Below, in pieces: positions 56,251-64,000 of a DNA stretch of 64,000 nt. The stretch comes from GWE2-42-39 sp034003625 (GTDB lineage: Bacteria; Bacteroidota; Bacteroidia; Bacteroidales; Prolixibacteraceae). The notes beneath the pieces were generated by a model. That model made no database searches. It was not told where the DNA came from and saw only the letters and a list, made by a program, of their open reading frames with translations. The stretch is taken from assembly GCA_034003625.1 (NCBI GenBank), contig JAVEYG010000015.1:32530-96529 (forward strand), read 5' to 3'. The number at the start of each line of letters is the position of its first letter. Position 1 is the stretch's first letter. The translations under genes and the position numbers were made by a program.

Positions 56251-56934
56251 CTAAATTTTCATATTAAGCGCCAGAGTTGCCGGTACTTTTGATAAGATAT
56301 CTAAATGGTTTAGTAATGGACCTGCCAAATCATACATTTTATTACTTGCGCCATTAAACCTAGAATTGATGCAGGTATGGAGAGAGCTATTCTGGAGCTC
56401 TTGTAAAATTGTTTTACCCTCACTTGGTATATATTCCCAATAATTATGAAGGTGTAGTATAACATTGTTTTCCTGGAAAAAGAAATATTCAAAATATTCA
56501 AACCAGTCTTTCGGTTGAAACGATGGATTTCCGATGATAATAGGAGCTTTATCAGTTAAAATTATACCCTCACAATATTTTCTAAAACCCTCAAAATCTT
56601 TAGGTATGGCAAGTGACCCGGAATTGCCTTTATACCTATTTATGCCTTCGATAATGGACATATAAATTGTGAGAAATTGTGTTATTATTACGTCCACACT
56701 GGGTCGGATTAATTCAAGATTTCTTTTCGCAGGCCTATATACAACAATGTAGTAGAAGATTGCAGATGCAACAACTGATGTTGCTATTGCATAAAATATC
56801 TCACCCAACTCAAATGCTTTAGGAAAAAATTCTCCAATTTCCAAAAACATTAATTTATACAGAACGATCCAAACAAGGCTAACAACTGAAAAAATTAGAA
56901 CCTGTTGCGAAAGTGATAACTTTTTTTTCATCAT
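56251..56934 (-). CDS. Two-TM protein at end of DISARM-like operon
   Basis: 227 residues with two transmembrane helices (about 10-30 and 43-65), then a ~150-residue cytosolic domain. Patterns include VIITQFLTIYMSIIEGINRYKG, APIIIGNPSF and FFFQENNVILHLHNYWEYIPSEG (landmarks). I do not recognise the family. It starts 10 bp after drmB and is the last gene of the operon, so it is probably co-expressed with the defence proteins. A membrane-acting effector or anchor is a guess. Confidence 0.7.
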   Translation of the reverse strand: MMKKKLSLSQQVLIFSVVSLVWIVLYKLMFLEIGEFFPKAFELGEIFYAIATSVVASAIFYYIVVYRPAKRNLELIRPSVDVIITQFLTIYMSIIEGINRYKGNSGSLAIPKDFEGFRKYCEGIILTDKAPIIIGNPSFQPKDWFEYFEYFFFQENNVILHLHNYWEYIPSEGKTILQELQNSSLHTCINSRFNGASNKMYDLAGPLLNHLDILSKVPATLALNMKI

Positions 56935-56944
56935 AAATTATATA

Positions 56945-58822
56945 TCACTCAAAGTTAAAATATCCAATTGATGGATTGCTCAATGTTCCAATCAACATTG
57001 CCCTATCAAGCAACATATTTGATTCTTCACAACAAGTTTCAGGAAGTAAGGCACAATTATGACAAGCTGCAAGATTACATGAGTTCGGACCCTGTCCGCG
57101 ACTGTCAATACAGATCGGATCGCTTGAACACCACCTAGCATTTTCAATTGCATTGTAAACTATCGTTTCAAGATTGCCTGGCTTTCCCTGGCGCACAAGT
57201 CCTCCCAAAGACCCTTCGGAGTCACCGGATGCTGTGTAAATCAAAACTCCGTTCATTTTATCATCAGGAAATTCGAGATTGCAATAAATCCTTTCTCTCA
57301 AAGCGGAACTACCATATCCACACTCATAACTAAATTGATTTATTACTAAATGAGCAAATGTGTGAATCAAAACAAAATTTGGTGAAATATTTCTTATTTC
57401 CTTTGCTCTTTTTATCCTTTCACTATTATAGTTTTCAGATAATGTTGTAATTCTATTAATAATTTCAATTTGTGAAGCCCATTCATTTAACCGTTTTTCG
57501 CTAAATTCGAAAAACACACCTTCTCCTCTCACTACTATGGCTGGGAGCCAATTGATGCTTCTACCAAGTTTGATAAAATCCTTTCTTTCTTCTAAACTTT
57601 TCCCATCTTCGGGAAGCCATCTTGAAAAACCAACAAATGCCCTTGTTTCCCTCAATTTGTGAAGCAGTCCAATACTTGTGAACGCACTACTGATTGAACC
57701 ACCAGTTTCAGAATCTACATAAGTGTCTGCCTGAATTTTTGAAACATAAAAATCCTGATTCTCTCCTCCTGCTTCTGAAAGAATTGCATCATACTCCATA
57801 TTTCTGTATTTTTCCTCTGAATCATCTATTACAGAATTGTCAGCACCTGCTAATCTTTTTGTGGCAGCTTCAAGTAGTTTATCTGTGTAATATTCAATTT
57901 TATCTTCTGAAAAATTTCTTTCCGCAACTAATTCAAAAGTCATTCGCTGAAATACTCCATTCTCCATTCTCCTTGTAAGAAAATTCCAATTTTTTTCCAG
58001 AACATCAACCAATCTTCTGTCAACTGATTTCTCCCATTGAGGCAGATAGATTGAACTACGAACTTGTGAAAAATAAACATTGGAAGCACCCTTTTGGACT
58101 ACAATTAAATGTTGTCCACAATGAGTTGTATTATTTCTTTCTGCTTCTTCACCTAACCAAGGTCTTCCACCAGAACAAGTAACACCGATTTTAGTCAGTG
58201 ACTGGTCATTGAAAGCGCCTGCCATCGTTTTATGCGCGCCACAACTGCATGAAATTTCAATACCTGACAATGCGCCAGAACTTCTGCCTGCTCTTAGTCT
58301 CAACTGGTGATTTCCTTCTGCAGCTTCAAAACCGTGAACCCATCTCATAAACGGAAAATCTTGAATATGTCCATGAGGACAAATGGCAATGAAACGAACT
58401 GGAATTAACCTTTGACGCCTATTAGGAGCAATATCCGAGCATGATCTGCCTGAATCAAATGAAACTCCAGAACAAGTCGGTTTTTGAGAGTGAAAGATGG
58501 AAACATACTCCATATGACCACAGCGTGTACAATAATGCCATTTAGGGAAACGAACAAATGGAATTTTCAAAGACGGATTTGTCACACCGGGACCTGGGTC
58601 TCTGAAATCAGCTGGAAGGCGAAACTCTCGTACTCCTAATCGTTTTGCTAATCGTTCTTCAGTTACTTTAAATTCTTCAATATCAGCAATAGTTCTGAAT
58701 TTTTCTTCCCATAAATCAAGTCCTGCAACCATTAATGATTCATCTTTTGGAAAATTTATCATTTGACCTACTCCCCAGGGAGAAATAAGCTGTGATCTTC
58801 TAATTGGGTTTTTTGCTGCCAT
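56945..58822 (-). CDS. drmB: DrmB-like DUF1998 protein
   Basis: 625 residues. The N-terminus (RRSQLISPWGVGQMINFPKDESLMV) and C-terminal DUF1998 region (FVLIHTFAHLVINQFSYECGYGSSALRERIY, GVLIYTASGDSEGSLGGLV, then CNLAACHNCALLPETCCEE; landmarks) match DrmB of DISARM phage defence. Cys/His clusters for zinc: HYCTRCGHMEY ... C, CPHGH, CSCGAHK, and the C-terminal Cys-rich block. DrmB pairs with the DrmA helicase to load on incoming DNA. It starts 2 bp after drmA ends. Confidence 0.88.
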   Translation of the reverse strand: MAAKNPIRRSQLISPWGVGQMINFPKDESLMVAGLDLWEEKFRTIADIEEFKVTEERLAKRLGVREFRLPADFRDPGPGVTNPSLKIPFVRFPKWHYCTRCGHMEYVSIFHSQKPTCSGVSFDSGRSCSDIAPNRRQRLIPVRFIAICPHGHIQDFPFMRWVHGFEAAEGNHQLRLRAGRSSGALSGIEISCSCGAHKTMAGAFNDQSLTKIGVTCSGGRPWLGEEAERNNTTHCGQHLIVVQKGASNVYFSQVRSSIYLPQWEKSVDRRLVDVLEKNWNFLTRRMENGVFQRMTFELVAERNFSEDKIEYYTDKLLEAATKRLAGADNSVIDDSEEKYRNMEYDAILSEAGGENQDFYVSKIQADTYVDSETGGSISSAFTSIGLLHKLRETRAFVGFSRWLPEDGKSLEERKDFIKLGRSINWLPAIVVRGEGVFFEFSEKRLNEWASQIEIINRITTLSENYNSERIKRAKEIRNISPNFVLIHTFAHLVINQFSYECGYGSSALRERIYCNLEFPDDKMNGVLIYTASGDSEGSLGGLVRQGKPGNLETIVYNAIENARWCSSDPICIDSRGQGPNSCNLAACHNCALLPETCCEESNMLLDRAMLIGTLSNPSIGYFNFE

Positions 58823-58824
58823 AG

Positions 58825-61800
58825 CTAGTTGTCAATATTTATATAGTCAGTAATAACTACTGCATCACAAGTAGAATCAACATTTCTCATTGAGGTAGGA
58901 GTTGACCATGCTCTTGCTTTTATGTCTTCGGAAGGACTGCTTCCCGCTGGATACATTAGTGGAATATTTACCATTGGCCCGAATGAGCCATAAATCAATG
59001 GCAATTCGTTTTTCCAATATTCCAACTTTTCTTCGATCATTTCAATCGTTTTTTCATACTCCTCTCCGTCAATTAATCTCACCCTATCGAAAATTATTTG
59101 CTTTACTCTTTGAATTATAATATCATTTGGGAAAGGTCTTGGATAGGTTCTGCTTTGTTCAGAATAGAATCGTATTAATCCAATTAAAATTGCATGTAAT
59201 GCTCTTTCTCTTGCCGGTGCAGAAAACGGAGTAACACTTGTTGGCTCAACTTTGCTATAAATTTTTGAGTGATATTCCTGAAAGTGTTCAAAGTGAGAGC
59301 GGTCTCTTGGTTTTGAACAATTGTAAATTGTAAAAACGATTCCTGGACCTTTCTTAGAACGGCCAACACGGCTTGTTGCCTGAATATATTCAGAGGTAGT
59401 TTTAGGTTGTCCGATTACAGTCATTAACCCTAATCGGGAAATGTCCACACCTACTGAAATCATATTTGTTGCAAGACAAACATCAACAGGATATTCTGAT
59501 TTATCTCCAGTCCATGATTTTGAAAGTTGTTCAAGATATTCGGGAATATCGCTACTGTTAATACGACTGGTCAGTTCAATATCTCTATTTATAAATCTTC
59601 TTTCATCACCCTTAATACCTTTACGAATCCATATTGAATTCATGTATTCCCGAATGTCAGCCCGAATGAGTGTGGCAGCATGACCTAACTCGCGAATACT
59701 ATTAAAGTATGTTAATGCAGTCCAATAAGGGTCTCTTAAAACTTCTTCTGCAACCGGAATTGATTTTACTGATTGAAGTAATGCTGATAAAATTCTTACT
59801 TGCGCAGTTGCATGTGATGGTAATGCAGATGCAAATATGCCTACATACATTCTGCCTATGTTTTCTTTGTCCTCATAAGCAAAAAAAGAATCACCAGCAT
59901 TTAAACACTGTGGAGGAAAAATATTTACATTATGCGTGCCTCTGCCATAAAGAGAATGGATTTGCTCTTTTGCTCTGCTAATTGTTGCCGAGGATGCTAT
60001 AATTTTTGGTTTGATGCCATCCTTTGTACAAAGCTCTTCAATCATTGTTTCATATAAACCAACCATAGAACCCAATGGGCCGGAAATTAAATGTAATTCA
60101 TCCTGGATAATTAACTCTGGAGGAGATAACCTCTCATTCCCTCGAAATCCAAATATTGTTCTTGCTTCTGGTTTCCATGTAAGCATTGCAAATTTATCTA
60201 CTGTTCCTATTAAGAGAGTTGGAGGATTATCATAAATATCTTCATCTATAACACATAAAGGCAGATTGTAATTTGTTTTAGAAAAATCACATTCTGGATT
60301 GTCACATTGATAAATTATTGTAGCAGGATTACCTCTCCTTTTATATCCTTTGACATCATTAGTTTTTGTTTCTTTTATTAATCCCATTTGAGCACCGCAC
60401 CATGGACACTTTAATACTATAAAGGGATTCTCATCTTGTTGACCAGTTTCCATCTTTGCATACTGCTGGGTTGCTCCAGGATTATTTCTATTTGAATCTG
60501 ACCTTTTGTTTGGGGTTAGTTCACCAACCCATAATCCAATTGTAATTCTGGTAGTGCCTAAACTCTGCTCATTTTCACTTCTGATTTTATCGCATGCACA
60601 AATCAACGAAGCGGCTCTTTGAAATTGTTGGGTAGTCAGCAACCTTAAAGTGTACCGCATCATTACAGTTGTTCCTGAATCAGTTTTATCTTTTAATCTT
60701 TTCAAGAAAATTGTTAAAGCGGATAATCCTAAATACGCTTCTGTTTTCCCTCCACCTGTCGGGAACCAGATCAAATCGACCATTTCTCTATCAGGGTGAT
60801 CCGAGTCTAACATTGAATTCAAATTCATTAAAATAAAAGCAAGCTGAAATGGTCTCCATGAACCAACTTTTAAGCTTCCATCTGAATTTTTAGGATATGT
60901 ATTCTCATCATTTATATTAGGGAAGACAGGCTCTTTATGCCCATCTAATTTAGACGTTTCTAATCCAATTATCCTGCCTTTTTCAATAATCCAATTTCTC
61001 GTATGAATGCTATATTGAAGTTGTTGAAGCAGCATCGCACGATTCATTAATTTGAAAGCATGCTGTACTTTTTCATTTGATTTTAATAATTCGACCCCAT
61101 CTTTCATTCTTTCTAAACAGGAACGGCAACTTTCAATATGACTTTTTGCTGCCTGTTGATATTCTTCGCCTAATTCAGTTTTTGCAATTATTTCTTGCTC
61201 ATTTATCCAGCTTTCGTACTCTTCAATAAGTTTCAAAAGATTTGTAGTGATGTCTTCTTTTGATAAATCACTTAAGTCAAACATCTTTAAAGGAACACTT
61301 TCCAGCTCTCTTGGCACAATTGGCTTTATTTCATAGGTGGGAACTGCTTCTGTGATGATTAAGTTTGTCTCTTCAGTTTCATTATCATCCCACTTCGGCG
61401 AACAACCGTGCCCAACAGCAAAAGTTTTTTTCTTCCTGAAAAGCAACTGATTTGATTTTTCATCTTCCTTGTCAATATTCGATGACGCCAATTTGTATGG
61501 CGAAAAACATTTTTCATCAGCATTTACTGAAAATGAAACCTGAAAAAAGCAATCTTCATTTTTAATATTCTCTGTTCCTCCAGAATTTAGATTTATCAAA
61601 GTAAAAGTGAGTAGATTAATTCCACTGGAAGAATCAGTTCCATGAGTTCTATTGCGAATATTGAGTTTGAGATTTATTTCTTTACCGCTTTTGTCAGTAA
61701 GGATTTTGTCAAATGAGCTACCTGATACCTTTGGAATATCTTCCGGCTTCAAAATGAATTCCTGGTCTAATGGTATCCTGAAATATGCTCGTCTGGTTAT

Positions 61801-62244
61801 GGTATGAGTATCTTCCTTCTGATAAGTGTAATCTCTTACTTCATATATAGCAGCATTCACTTTAATATTGAAGCCTTCTTTCGGCACCTTGGTAAAACAA
61901 CTGAATCCCATTGCTGAAGGAAGAAAACTATTTGCTAATCCAATTTCTTCCTCAAATCCCTCTTTCTCATTGAAAGATTTTTCCTGGACAGGTGATGACG
62001 GTGAAAGAAATGGATCATCTTTAATAGTATCATTTTCAATTGTTTCTAATACTTCTTTTTCATCAGAAGAAGTAGAATCAACTTTCTCAAATGTTGCAGT
62101 TCGTGGAAATAAAACTGCTGCACCATATCGCAAACGTGGCGGCTCATTAAGCAGAATTTCTTCTCCGTTCGGCTGTATGTGTGGCTTTACCGGGTCAGGT
62201 CCAATTAATTCCTTCTTAATGAATTTTAAAATATCATTTCTCAT
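58825..62244 (-). CDS. drmA: DrmA-like SF2 helicase
   Basis: 1139 residues. A long N-terminal region (~1-450) is followed by a helicase core: Walker A WFPTGGGKTEAYLG (~residue 496), a Zn-ribbon-like CPWCGAQ ... CDNPECDF insertion, DEAD-box-like IIQDELHLISGPLGS (~713), and motif VI QATSRVGRSKKGPG (~958) with LATNMISVGVDISRLG before it. This is the DISARM DrmA arrangement. It lies 1 bp from the upstream NERD-helicase gene and 2 bp from drmB. Confidence 0.9.
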   Translation of the reverse strand: MRNDILKFIKKELIGPDPVKPHIQPNGEEILLNEPPRLRYGAAVLFPRTATFEKVDSTSSDEKEVLETIENDTIKDDPFLSPSSPVQEKSFNEKEGFEEEIGLANSFLPSAMGFSCFTKVPKEGFNIKVNAAIYEVRDYTYQKEDTHTITRRAYFRIPLDQEFILKPEDIPKVSGSSFDKILTDKSGKEINLKLNIRNRTHGTDSSSGINLLTFTLINLNSGGTENIKNEDCFFQVSFSVNADEKCFSPYKLASSNIDKEDEKSNQLLFRKKKTFAVGHGCSPKWDDNETEETNLIITEAVPTYEIKPIVPRELESVPLKMFDLSDLSKEDITTNLLKLIEEYESWINEQEIIAKTELGEEYQQAAKSHIESCRSCLERMKDGVELLKSNEKVQHAFKLMNRAMLLQQLQYSIHTRNWIIEKGRIIGLETSKLDGHKEPVFPNINDENTYPKNSDGSLKVGSWRPFQLAFILMNLNSMLDSDHPDREMVDLIWFPTGGGKTEAYLGLSALTIFLKRLKDKTDSGTTVMMRYTLRLLTTQQFQRAASLICACDKIRSENEQSLGTTRITIGLWVGELTPNKRSDSNRNNPGATQQYAKMETGQQDENPFIVLKCPWCGAQMGLIKETKTNDVKGYKRRGNPATIIYQCDNPECDFSKTNYNLPLCVIDEDIYDNPPTLLIGTVDKFAMLTWKPEARTIFGFRGNERLSPPELIIQDELHLISGPLGSMVGLYETMIEELCTKDGIKPKIIASSATISRAKEQIHSLYGRGTHNVNIFPPQCLNAGDSFFAYEDKENIGRMYVGIFASALPSHATAQVRILSALLQSVKSIPVAEEVLRDPYWTALTYFNSIRELGHAATLIRADIREYMNSIWIRKGIKGDERRFINRDIELTSRINSSDIPEYLEQLSKSWTGDKSEYPVDVCLATNMISVGVDISRLGLMTVIGQPKTTSEYIQATSRVGRSKKGPGIVFTIYNCSKPRDRSHFEHFQEYHSKIYSKVEPTSVTPFSAPARERALHAILIGLIRFYSEQSRTYPRPFPNDIIIQRVKQIIFDRVRLIDGEEYEKTIEMIEEKLEYWKNELPLIYGSFGPMVNIPLMYPAGSSPSEDIKARAWSTPTSMRNVDSTCDAVVITDYINIDN

Positions 62245-62245
62245 A

Positions 62246-64000
62246 CTAATTGAGTTTGCTTTTTAAAATATCTCGATACTGATTCCTCTTTGATTCCGAA
62301 ATTAGCATTGTCAAACCATATCTTGCTCTGCTCATTCCAACATACAGTAATGACTTTGCATTCTCACTTGTTAAATCTTCAATGTCTGTTATCAAAACAT
62401 AATCACATTCCATGCCTTTGTATGACTGTACAGTTGCAAAGCCAATATAGTTTTGATCAGATGAAATTTCGTATGTATGTCTTATTTCTTTGATTGTAAA
62501 ACTTGAGAAAACAGAGACACAGGAATTTTCTAATCTTTTTTGCGAAATGATAATTAGCTCATTCAGTGGCAGTCCGTTTTTTGAAAGTTTTTTCAGTTGA
62601 ATTTCCAACAGTTCAGCCTGATGTTTCTGATTATTGTAGAAAGCATATTCAACCGGAATACCTTCCAGATATTCAAGTAAAAACGGTGGCTTTTCAAAAC
62701 CTGAAATCAATGAAGTCTCTTCTCCAATTTGTTTTGTGTTTCTACAATTTATTTTGAGGAAAAATTTTGATGGTTGGGCTACCTTACCAATAAGAGAAAA
62801 CATTTCTTCCTTAGAGAGTTGGGCAAATATCGCCTGTCGTTCAAAGTCTCCGTAAATTTCCCATTGACCATTTGCAAGACCATCGTTCAACATTGAATCG
62901 AATAAACTTAGATATTCTTCCCTGATTAAATCCTGACCTTCATCGATAATCAATTTGTCAAACTTCTTGCTGATACCCTTCCTGTAAATATCTCTCAACA
63001 AAATTGGTAAGTACTTCGAATAAAAATCCTGTTTGTTATGTTGTGTTTGGTCGTAGTTAAAACCTTTTGATTCTTCAAATAGAAAACTGTGTAAACTTGA
63101 AACTGTAATTTTGTCTTTATATTCTTTAAGTTGTGTTTGCATCCATTCTCCTATCAAACGATTAAAACAAGTGAGAAAAACTGTTTTGCCTTCCTCTGCT
63201 GCTCTAATTGCTGATTCCATTGCAATCATTGTCTTACCTGTTCCTGCGCTTCCTTGTGTAATACTTCTTTCATTGAACTGAATGTGGTCAAGAACTCTGT
63301 ATTGTTCAGCTGTGTATGATTTTACCTGCTTGTTAAACTCCGCCAATCTTTCTTTAATTGTTCTAACTCTCTCAAAATCACCTCTAAAAAAATCACACAA
63401 CAGTTTAATATCATTAGCATCGGGTAAGGAATTACTTTCAGAAAACCACCTCTGTCCTCTATGTTTTTGAATAAATTGGTGTACTAAATTCTGAAAGAAT
63501 CCCTCCAGTCCATTTTGAATTGTATCCTTATCAAGTATATGCCATGGTTCATACTCAACACTGTGTTTGTTAAAGCTTACCTGAGGGAAAGCACAGACGA
63601 AACCGGTCAATGTTTTTGTGAACTTATGTCCTTTTCCAAATTCTCGTTCAATAGCAGAATGTAAAGAAAACATTGCGTCTCTTGCCTGATTAAATGGGCC
63701 AACATTGCTTGTGAAGGTACAGTTAAATTTGTCAGTGAATTGCCAAACACCATCGATACACTTAACATCACCTCCTTTCACTTCCATTACATAAATGCCA
63801 CCATTTGGAATAAGAATCAAGAAATCAATTTCACCGTATAATCGTTTTGTGTGCTGTGAAAGATTTAACGAGTGCAAAGTAAGCATTCGCTGAACTGCGT
63901 CTTTTAATTTTCCATGCCGGTCTTTAAGTTTGCTGTTTACTTCAAAGCAAACGACATGTACAACGAGAAAAAATTCCGGGCCATTTATGACGAGTTTCTG
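62246..64000 (-). CDS. NERD-domain UvrD-like helicase (5' end outside window)
   Basis: The frame stays open from the ATG at 63886 to the window edge. The upstream codons (EFFLVVHVVCFEVNSKLKDR, then HGKLKDAVQRM) continue a NERD nuclease-like domain. The usual LYGEIDFLI ... VMEVKGG active-site region follows, so the true start lies beyond 64000. A UvrD/Rep helicase follows: Walker A QGSAGTGKTMIAME, motif II LIIDEGQD, VQSYKGMECDYV, and motif VI LLYVGMSRARYG. NERD-UvrD proteins are nuclease-helicases of defence or repair systems. It is the first visible gene of the operon, so other components may lie to the right. Confidence 0.85.
   Translation of the reverse strand, partial: QKLVINGPEFFLVVHVVCFEVNSKLKDRHGKLKDAVQRMLTLHSLNLSQHTKRLYGEIDFLILIPNGGIYVMEVKGGDVKCIDGVWQFTDKFNCTFTSNVGPFNQARDAMFSLHSAIEREFGKGHKFTKTLTGFVCAFPQVSFNKHSVEYEPWHILDKDTIQNGLEGFFQNLVHQFIQKHRGQRWFSESNSLPDANDIKLLCDFFRGDFERVRTIKERLAEFNKQVKSYTAEQYRVLDHIQFNERSITQGSAGTGKTMIAMESAIRAAEEGKTVFLTCFNRLIGEWMQTQLKEYKDKITVSSLHSFLFEESKGFNYDQTQHNKQDFYSKYLPILLRDIYRKGISKKFDKLIIDEGQDLIREEYLSLFDSMLNDGLANGQWEIYGDFERQAIFAQLSKEEMFSLIGKVAQPSKFFLKINCRNTKQIGEETSLISGFEKPPFLLEYLEGIPVEYAFYNNQKHQAELLEIQLKKLSKNGLPLNELIIISQKRLENSCVSVFSSFTIKEIRHTYEISSDQNYIGFATVQSYKGMECDYVLITDIEDLTSENAKSLLYVGMSRARYGLTMLISESKRNQYRDILKSKLN

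Noticed and set aside
1..64000. CRISPR array
   Set aside because: No run of regularly spaced short repeats was seen. The repeats found are pairs or palindromes.

Overview
The window looks like the chromosome of a Bacteroidota bacterium, probably in the Bacteroidia (Marinilabiliales-like; this rank is inference). Support comes from A-rich translation starts with no Shine-Dalgarno sequence, DUF481-type outer-membrane proteins, and Bacteroidota-style ArdC, HipA and SPFH families. Moderate-GC housekeeping sequence at the left gives way to visibly more AT-rich accessory DNA at the right.

Layout. (1) 0.1-5 kb: three ordinary envelope or metabolic genes (protease/propeller/barrel protein, HdeD-like membrane protein, metallophosphoesterase). 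(2) 5.1-5.6 kb: intergenic debris with a long palindromic repeat, the first copy of an ~80 bp direct repeat, and a TolB-propeller gene remnant. (3) 5.75-40.7 kb: a complete-looking NRPS/PKS biosynthetic locus. A rightward operon encodes a cyclic-peptide exporter plus an SPFH protein, an NMT1-like binding protein, a lone Cache-domain protein and a small membrane protein. A leftward operon encodes DUF697, a DUF481 porin-like protein, a three-module NRPS (3187 aa), a 5933-aa NRPS-PKS-NRPS ending in a thioesterase, a type II thioesterase and a Sfp-type phosphopantetheinyl transferase. (4) 40.9-41.6 kb: IS4-type transposase and tyrosine-integrase remnants next to a tRNA-3'-end-like sequence and the second copy of the ~80 bp repeat. 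The two repeats are in direct orientation and bracket the whole locus, so it may be a decayed genomic island.

(5) 42-48.5 kb: three uncharacterised genes, then two complete HipBA toxin-antitoxin pairs facing each other. (6) 48.7-53.3 kb: an RNA-repair locus with a WYL regulator carrying a degenerate PhyH-like tail, a structured intergenic RNA, a TM-less SPFH protein and RtcB ligase. The intergenic RNA contains what I read as a circularly permuted tRNA cloverleaf. (7) 53.4-56.1 kb: mobile-element genes (small conserved protein, N6-methylase-like protein, ArdC). Two of them sit behind paralogous structured 5' leaders of about 220-270 nt. (8) 56.2-64 kb: a DISARM-like operon with a NERD-UvrD helicase (cut by the window edge), DrmA, DrmB and a two-TM protein.

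How the genes work together. The assembly line should build a chain of seven amino acids and one ketide. Readable A-domain codes point to Phe-like, Glu-like, unassigned, aliphatic, Thr, [ketide], Gly, Pro-like. The AT-less KS-DH-KR-ACP module right after the Thr module would make a gamma-amino-alpha,beta-unsaturated unit if its DH works. The PPTase primes the carriers, the TEII edits them, the terminal TE releases (probably cyclises) the product and the ABC protein exports it. Candidates for undescribed biology are the RtcB-linked permuted tRNA-like RNA with its WYL-PhyH regulator, the paired RNA leaders, and the DrmAB/NERD-helicase/TM-protein operon.
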